NCBI GenBank assembly: GCA_021234155.1
Contig: JAJEKV010000010.1
Span: forward strand, 14,612,463 to 14,676,462
Direction of reading: 5' to 3'
From: Isoetes taiwanensis
Taxonomy: Eukaryota; Streptophyta; Lycopodiopsida; Isoetales; Isoetaceae
DNA length: 64,000 nt
Positions 56,101 through 64,000 of this stretch are shown piece after piece. Below the pieces are notes generated by a model. It did no database searches, was not told the DNA's origin, and saw only the letters and a program-made list of their open reading frames with translations. The translations under genes were made by a program, and so were the position numbers. The stretch's first letter is position 1. Every line of letters starts with the position of its first letter.

Positions 56101-57450
56101 CATATATGGAAATGCCTTCAGAAAAATTAAGTAAGAGTGATTTCTTCCTTATCTCCATTTCAAATTTCTGCAAGCTCTTTTTGCATGCAAAGTCTTCGAG
56201 GGTTGCAATAGGTAGTTTAGCCATTTGTACCTTTTTGCTAGCTTTTTATCCGATCTCACAATGCTTGGGAATATCAAGATCAATCAGTAGTTTAAGATTT
56301 AGCTCTCTCTGCTTTTTTAAGGTTAGCGTGCTGATTTCCCAAACACTCTTTCCTTTTACTCTTGCAAATCCTAACTTCTCCCCTTTCAGATTCTGGTAAA
56401 CAAGAGGATTCGTGACTTTTGCCCCGTAATACCCCATCGCCGCTTTCTTTATTTTTGTATGAAGTACTTCAACATAGGCTCGAATGCAGATAGTCTGCAA
56501 GTAACCCCTTTCTCAATGTTTCCGCCATCTTTTTTCACAGACAATACGTCTTATTTCAGATAGGGACTCCATTGCAAAATATGCTCCGATAAGCCGAAGG
56601 AATAAAGGCACAATGTTCTAATTTCTAAACAGCAAATAAGTGTCTGGCCTGGACAGTCAAATAAAAATAAAGATTTTTATAGTTAAGGAATCATTGTTTA
56701 AAACTAGCTAATGATGGTTCAATACTACAAATAAATATTAAATGTTGTTATCACTTCCCTGGCTCAATATTTCTCCTTTTCATCTTTCCTAGGATCCTAT
56801 GTGATATATGAGACCTGCCGCAGTTATGAGAATTTTGTTTATTTAGACCAAATTGTTTTCTCTCGCCAAGCCTTTTCAGATATTCAGTGCTGCAACACTC
56901 CCTAAGAAGCGGCCAGGGATTTTAGGTTGTCATCTAAAGTTTATTTCGAATCTAAAACGTGGAGTCATAAATCTCATTTCCAGCGAAGTTAGCATAGACG
57001 TAGAACAATACAAGTTGTAGTCATGGATCGGCTGAGATCCGGGTAACCAGCGTATGAAGAAAAAGACAAAGCCATCTATGTTACGTCCACTAAGAAAGGC
57101 GAAATCTAAGAAAGAGCGTAAAGAAATTAGCGCTACGGCATGTCGCTACTAATATGTTTTAATTATATATCCTACACCTTCATTGGAAATGAGTGCCAGT
57201 TTGCCGAAGCTTGCCGATAAATGCGCCATTGGCTCAGCATTTGAAGTATTATAACTTTGGCCAAATGCACCGCTTTTAGTTGTGTTTCCAAATGCAATCG
57301 GAACTTGAGTATCGGTCATCGCCTTGATGAAACCGTGAGATAATTGGATTTTTTTTTGAGAACATTTTGAAAGGATGTAATGCATGATAACCTTATACAA
57401 AGTTGCCATCTCCAAGCCGCTACGTAAGCCTAGATCCAATACAAATACTA
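56101..57450 (-). other. Coding-like minus-strand frames, unidentified
   Basis: Minus frames 56246-56500 (84 codons, Lys/Leu-rich) and 57149-57439 (96 codons) look more protein-like than their surroundings and may be parts of a broken gene or transposon. I see no catalytic or binding motif in either, and there is no clear splice linkage between them. Confidence 0.25.
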
Positions 57451-59377
57451 GAAATAACCTGAAGTGGATATCCTACTCAAATGTAAACCTCTACTGTGCA
57501 GGTTCACTTAACAACAAGAGCATTGAGGTGGTAGAGGAAGATGATGAGAAAGAGAAAGTTATGAAACAAACTTGAGGAATGAAACTCATGATGCAAAGGT
57601 TGACTTCTTTACACCACATCTGCTGGATCTTTATTTGAAAAGTTTGTTTCCAACAGTGTCATGAAGGGTATTGATCTTCTTCAAGAAATCAAGAATGTAG
57701 ACCATAGTCTTCTCAGACAAAGAATGTATGTATTCTCATATCTTATATGTGTTGGTAAAGAAATTGGTAAAGACATATATTCTGATGGTATCATGTCGCT
57801 AATTTCTTCACACCGTGTAGATATCGCTAAGGTGGGTTTAAGTTTTAAGTGCATCTAGTAGATATGCTCGGCCTGATGTTTTATCGCTAGATAATGCCAC
57901 TGCGAAAGCTGTTCCCCACAATGTAGATGCCTGCTACTTCATTGTGGCTTTTGTTTCACAGACAGGTGGCCAGACCGGGCATGAAATGCTGGCATGAGAT
58001 GTCGCTGTTGCATATGCCTAGGTGGGAGTAATGCTTGCAGCTTGGAGTTCGCTATGCTCGCAAGCATTGCTACATATTATGCATCTTTGGCGTTACAATA
58101 TGACCTTATTTATAATGTTGCGTGCGTGTTCAATTTCTCAAGTGTGTTCTAGCTTGTTAGACAAGACCGAAAGAGAAACATTCCGCTGCATTTTTATCCT
58201 ATAGTCGCTATGCGGTTAGCATCCTTCTATCGGCGCAAGTACCGAACATAAGGGCAAAAAAAAGTGTAGGTTCAAACTCGCATGTTCTACCACCGATATT
58301 TAGAGTTGCAGAATGTTACGGCCGCTTAGCCATAAGTTTCTTGTATATAAGGCGCTACATTTTCTCTGGGTTTGATTGCAATATTTTTCCCGTGAATAAT
58401 TATGGTGGCTTACACGTGCAGTATGATCTCTCTGGTTGTGGCGACACGTGATGACTTCCTAAAGTGCTGCGCGAAGGCTAGAAAAATTTCGTGGAGACGC
58501 AGATGAGCGTAGCTACCAATTCCCCTCGTTTCGCCGATTCTATTTAGAGGAGCCGCTTTTCTTTTGCATTCTCGCTACTGGCTCGTATAATTTCTTGCCG
58601 GCAAGCAAATGAAGGTAAAACAAAGTTTGCGAAAGATCTCGGCGGGGAGAGCTTAGTATGATGGGGTGGGCTATGGTTGTGCTATGGCAAGATGCTAATT
58701 TGCTAACGGATTTGGTAATCCAAAGATAATCCAGCGAATTTGTGTTAACCGATTGCAATCCTGCTCAAATCCTACTGATTTCATTTCCAAACCTTTGTTT
58801 TCTTCTAATATAGAGGAAGAAACTGTCTCCCGCTTATATTGCGACATTTAAGTCCGTGAAGAATCAAAGGTTGAAGCACTGAGATCGCTTGACCTAAGAG
58901 GGTGATGGCTCCCGCAAACTAGTTGGGCTGGTTTTGGCTGAAGTGGAAGCTACCCATCAAAGAAATATGGCAGGGTAACTATGGTGAAAACACCTAACAA
59001 TGGTAACCGGGGCCGGGTCCGGAGGCGCTTAGCATTCGTGTGTTCGCTTGTATATCGACTGTCTTCGCATACAGATCTTTACATAAATAGTTCAAAGTTG
59101 TATTCGCTCTAGAAGTAATCAGAGTTTAAATGGCCATGTGCCGTAACCGGTCAGCCAGTTGAGTTTTTCTACCATGGGAGTCCAAGATGTAAAGACTACG
59201 TACCCGTGTATTCCGTCACATTGTTCTCTAATATATATATAAGGTCAGGTTTGCATTGTCTCGCATTATGTGTGCCATATGTTGGAGACTATTTTCCACT
59301 GACATTATTGGTATTCCATTTATGAGGGTCCAGTAACACAAAGAAGATCCTCAAGGGCATCTCTTCAGCCATATCAA
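57451..59377. other. No gene recognised
   Basis: Short plus-strand frames at 57384-57575, ending in a Glu/Val/Lys-rich tail, and at 57661-57858 may be exon remnants. The rest contains scattered GC-rich words within AT-rich sequence and no repeat shared with the left part of the window. Confidence 0.35.
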
Positions 59378-59656
59378 TTGCTTAAAGATAAATGCCAAGA
59401 TCCGTGCCAAAATTTCCAACAATGGATGTCCGTCAGCCCACAGTGTAACAACAACAAATATCCATGCAAGCATCAAACTCTGCCTCCAACAAAGAAGCTA
59501 AAGACAAAGCAAAAAGAAGAATCAAGGCCAAAACCCAATAAAGATGTTCACCACAATAATATCAACAAACCACTCTCCCCAGCTAGCATTTCCACCAATC
59601 TCTTGCTCAAAAGAGCTCGTGCTCATGGGAACCCAACCCGGTGTATCCGGGTGTGA
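59378..59656 (+). other. Lys/Pro/Asn-rich open frame, unidentified
   Basis: 92 codons with a basic centre (KKLKTKQKEESRPKP) and two cysteine pairs near the start. The frame could be the inner part of an exon. The composition is low complexity and I have no family for it; it may be chance. Confidence 0.25.
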
Positions 59657-62600
59657 AAAGTGTTGGGAAGGCTTCCAACCTAGTAATCGATTTTAGGAAA
59701 AACTTAAGCATTCAAGAAATCGCTGCTCTACATCTAATATAAAAGCATAATATTGTGGTTGGGAATAATTACATGATAATTGGAATTAGATTTGATACCT
59801 AATAGTGCAATTATACTTAGTTAGATATGGGCGTTCTAACATCCAAATTTAGATATCTTCGGTGACATTTATGCGGTAGTGGCGCATGGCAACATGCTCT
59901 TTAGTAGGACTGGTGACTCTATATCGGCGACTACCGCTTTAAAGTAAAGCATCACAAATTATAGCTGTCATGAATAAAATAACCGCGCAAGACAGCATTT
60001 CAAAAATATCCACTTATCCGTTGTTGCATAAAATGGCGATGCTATTAGAATTAGAAGAAATTTATTTGCCTCGTCTGCTTTTTTACAAGTAAGTATTACC
60101 GCTTTCGGGTTGTGTGTCTAATAATGCCTTTCATTGTTATTATAGGTCGATCCACATGAGAAGTCGATCCGGAAGTTGAAGACGCCTTGGCCGAAATTGT
60201 CATGACTTTGTTGAACAAGAATGATCTTGCATGCCTCAAGTTATGATACACTTCCATGTTCTCTTTATAGCTATGCAATAAGTATTAGGTGATGCACAAA
60301 ACCGCTTGTCTGACTTTTGATGTTTTGGGTTTGCATGGTTTTGTTGGCTTTTTTCTGCGCCATTCTTTGGTGTGTGACAACGCTTTGCTTGTGCTGCTAA
60401 GGTAAGCATCTAAATTGCTTTGGCAAAGATGTTCGCTACATTTGGGTGAGATGGCTGTGATAAATTTCTGAATTAGCTGAATATGTTTCTTGCTAACCTT
60501 CATTTTTTTATGAATTTGTTATAGAAAGGAAATTCAACATGACAATTCCTCGGATTTGAGGAGATGAATACCACTCATATAAGAGGCCTCTAAGTGGAGT
60601 AAAACTTTCAGAAAGTACATAATATTGATCTTATCTGCCTCTTTACCTAAAAACATTATAATGTTTTAACTTTTCCTCGTCTTTGGTTCACAACAAGAAG
60701 GGAGCTCTATAGGCAACGGCTTGCCCTGTGATGGTTTTACATCATTATATGCTATGTTCTTGGTGTCTAAGCTTCCGGGCTTTACTGTTCTTGCATGACT
60801 CTCGTGTCCCATACCACTAGAAGTAAAGCAGGATCTGAGGGCATCACAAAGAATGCCTCTCAAAACAACCCACAATATGGAAGCTGAAATATTGTCACAT
60901 GTACATGTCCACTTTCCCCCGTGATATTTTCCATGAGATGAGATGAAACTGGCATGGTGAGATCGATGAGATGAAAAAGTTTATTATAAGTGTCTGGAAG
61001 GTATCTAAATGATCATTCATAGCCATCAATTAGAGGTGCATCTCGCTCTTCCTCAATAACAACAACAATTTTCATGCCCACAAAGAAGAAATATATTTGA
61101 TAAGCAAGGTCCATATCTCTACTTTATGGTGCGTCCTGTTTGAAAGAGTGGAAAGTTAAGATTGAGGTTGTTACTATTGTCGTTATTTTCAAATATGTTC
61201 AAATGATCTGGACATGCCCAAATAAGCAATGGTGTTCGGAAAGTATTTCAAAGGCTTTTTTCCGGTTCGTGGCCCATAGAAAAATTTAGACTGTGATGGC
61301 TTCGCCTTGGCAGAGGAACCTTGCATGTAGGCGTAACCTCAGCGGGTTGATCCGCTTTGCCGGAATAAGGGCAAGTTCTTCGGCGATAATCTAGTGGTGG
61401 AGGCAGCTGCCTGCTGGTGTCATGTGCGCATATTGCTGCTTTGCAAACATGCGACATTGTTGCTTTTGGCCGAAAGCCTCGGCGCTTAACTTACACAAGT
61501 GGTAAATTGTGCAGCCCCGGGCGGTCCTTCCGAAGTCGAGATCCCAGAAGAGATGGTACTTTTCTATCCATAAGCCACGGCTAACGCTTAACCTCCCTTC
61601 CCTCCCACTTAATCTCACCCAACCTTTGCCTCCAAAGGCCTCCCGCTGCAAATGCCTATTCTTCCTAAGTGGGTTTTTCTGTATCCCCAGCCCTACTTAT
61701 TCAATCTATGTCCTCTGCTTATAAAATATTCTAACCTCAATGAATCCCTTGTGATTGGTAATTGCGTGCTCATACGATACTTCTCACAATCAGAAATTCT
61801 TCCACCGCACTCCTGCCAACTTCAACAAATTTTCGATACTTGACCCTTCCTCGATTCCAACCTTTGCCCAAAAACTTAAGTCAGCCTTGTTCCCATAACA
61901 ACTCCGACGCCTCCAAATTGGTGGACATGGACGAAATTTTCTGCACCACGCTTGACAGTTAGTATTATATTGATTAACCCATCACAAAGGCCTCTTTCAC
62001 TTCGGGAGCAGTTTCTTCACGTATCCTCTATCGGCCAACTTAGTCCCAAAGTAAAAAATACTACAAGAAAGTGTTCTTTTAACACCTTATATCAGCCATG
62101 ATAAAGATGTATGAGCGAGATCGATGTGAAGACCGGGTCAAGATGGCCGTGATTCGCGAAAAATTGCAAAGGTCGCTAATAGCACTGATGACTTTCCATA
62201 AACAGAAACCTTAAAATGATCATTGAGCATGGATCATTGGGCAAATCAGATATGATACATTGAAAATTATCATATGGAATTAAACAAAGAAGATTCTTTT
62301 ACCATCATTTTTCTCGAAGTTTGTTTCAAATAATCATCAACCCGCCTTTATTTTGCTTACAAATCTTTACACTCAACTTATCAGAATCGATGCTCTTCCA
62401 CTGCATTGACCCCTTTTCAGGAAAGAAACTAATTTTAGAATGATTTTGTAGCCGCGATAATAAAGAACCACATACGCTTAAAACAAATTTAGCAAAATGA
62501 TTATATTATAAATAATTAGATATGACTTTTATTATTGCATCTCGCCTTTTTGATTCTTCTTCTTCCTTGTGAATCCGTATTTGTTAGATATTTGATCATA

Positions 62601-63060
62601 AGGTAAATCGGGCCCTATTTGTTCCAGACATATTAGTATAAACTGCGATGACTCCATACATTACATCTTAGATATATCTCTTCGATTATCAAAATAGACA
62701 AATGAGGCCTTACAGACCTTATCGTTGTGGCCTGGCACAGTAGGGAGTGGATATATAGGCGCTATCTTTTCGCCTTGAATGAATGCGTATAATATGGATG
62801 TATCTTGCTATTTAACCTGTTAGTAATCCCGCAAAGATGTGTCAAGAAGAAAAATCCTGAATCCTATACTTATGGTCACCATCCTTCATCGTAAGGCACT
62901 AACACACGGCAAAAAAATGCGTTCAAATCCTTTCAGTGTTCTAGCATCTATAGACTATTTGGGGAAGAGAATGCCCATACCAAGGGAGCAAGTTTCTTTG
63001 TATATTTAACGCTGTTGCAAGCTAATGCAAAATATTCTTTTCTCCTTTTGTACACATTCT
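59657..63060. other. No gene recognised
   Basis: AT-rich sequence with only short frames on both strands (for example 60285-60503 and 60666-60875 on the minus strand). I see no terminal repeats, no shared repeat family and no RNA gene here. Confidence 0.4.
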
Positions 63061-64000
63061 TTTTGTGATCTCGGGGACCCTTAAGTTTGAGTTTTGGCCG
63101 GTTGTCCTTCGATTTATGTCTTATTTCCTTAATGTTATTTGTATTGTTTAGTATTCATGAAGTTTTGGTTCCATTCATTGGTATTGCTTCCTTACTTCCA
63201 TTTTTTGGTATCGCCTGCTTATTTAGTCCAAGAGTTACTTTTTGGCGTAGAGCTTGGTGCTTATGCGCATTGGCCCAAGCATTTTAGTCGCTTCTAGTCA
63301 TGATTGCTAGTTTCCTGTGATTGCCAGAATTTTATTTCTTCCGCTGTTTGGGCTTGTGGTTAGTTTTCAGTGTATGCTTGTATCTTTTGTAATTTGTATC
63401 TTTTAGCTACTGTAGGCTCTTTTTTACCCATTTTCTTTTGTTTTTCAGAATTATGTCACGACGTTGTCGTCCCTTCTTAGACGCTTTGATTCATATTTCC
63501 GTATGCCCGCTTGCTCATTAATCAAGCTTTTGACTTTTGCTTCATCTACCTTGTACTTCTTCATTACTTCTATCGCTTTTAGATCATTAACTCTTTTATC
63601 GATCCCATTTTTCATTCAATTCATTGTCGCTTTCTTTGTCTATTTTCATCTTGTATTTAAGTCCTTACATCATTTTTCACTTTCTATTTTGTCCCCTTTA
63701 TTCTTTTCATCGCTCTTTGTCCCGCTGATGTCCCGTTGTTATGCTCCTCGACTAGTTGATCCTCTATGACTCCATCTGCCTTTGTTTAGCTTTTTTTATC
63801 TGCCTTTCAGCCCAGCTTGCATGATGTAAAATTGCCGGCCTCTATTTGCATCGTTCACTTCTTTCATTTTGCCCTAGTTCTCTAGTTCGCGGTGTTTTCG
63901 GTTAAACTCAAGGAGTCATGAACACAACTTGTGTTACCTATTGTTGTTTTTCAGCTTTTCTGTGAAAGTATCATGGTATTTGTGCTTTATCCATATTATA
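63061..64000 (+). other. Pyrimidine-rich stretch running off the window
   Basis: The plus strand becomes T/C-rich with several T-runs ending in CAG (for example near 63450 and 63955), like the leader of the DIRS-type element at 16330-19010. The frame 63464-63769 is open through composition. It may be the leader of another such element whose body lies beyond the window. Confidence 0.3.

Overview
This window looks like nuclear DNA of a land plant, dominated by transposable elements. The plant assignment rests on an organelle-type plant adenylate kinase gene at the left end, a Helitron with plant-like termini, and fragments of plant BZR1-type and receptor-like kinase genes carried inside mobile elements. 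Tyrosine-recombinase (DIRS/Ngaro-type) retrotransposons are not typical of flowering plants, so a fern, lycophyte or other non-flowering plant is my guess. That last step is inference. There is no bacterial or organellar gene organisation, and I recognise no tRNA or rRNA gene.

Layout. 1-10.9 kb: an apparently intact, intronless adenylate kinase gene (343-1239) with two broken copies downstream (3275-3521 and 7303-7783). The two broken copies share 3' flanks and adjoining hAT transposons. The second hAT (8521-10916) still has terminal inverted repeats and an 8-bp target duplication. A LINE 3' fragment lies at 2.5-3.06 kb. 11.0-16.1 kb: one non-autonomous Helitron with both ends recognisable. 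16.2-51.8 kb: a tyrosine-recombinase retrotransposon (gag, RT, RNase H, recombinase) starts at 16202. A 9.8-kb segment running from the middle of its gag gene into its 3' flank is then present three times in tandem (19363-27366, 27367-37154, 37155-51764). The third copy carries a 4.7-kb LINE on the minus strand (44313-49061). 51.8-64 kb: the unique continuation of the 3' flank, a tRNA-like SINE head at 53961, and about 10 kb of low-information sequence in which I recognise no gene.

The most interesting system is a family of short Mutator-like elements. Their subterminal arms are packed with near-perfect 20-bp hairpins (arms GGGTTCGCC and GGCGAACCC), and their middles hold captured plant gene fragments. 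MULE-1 (about 1.3 kb, three tandem copies) carries a BZR1-type DNA-binding exon plus an intron. It sits inside the RNase H codons of the retrotransposon, flanked by a 10-bp duplication GGGGATAATT. MULE-2 (51186-52927) carries a receptor-like kinase fragment and is flanked by GTATCTTCA. One breakpoint of the 9.8-kb tandem duplication lies inside MULE-2 and the other inside gag, so the array can be reconstructed step by step.

The genes do not form an operon or pathway: nearly everything except the adenylate kinase is mobile or broken. Many differences between the tandem copies are small indels or block changes at CAG, CTG and CG sites. These may be read or consensus errors at methylated cytosines, so frameshifts in the repeats should not all be taken as real mutations.
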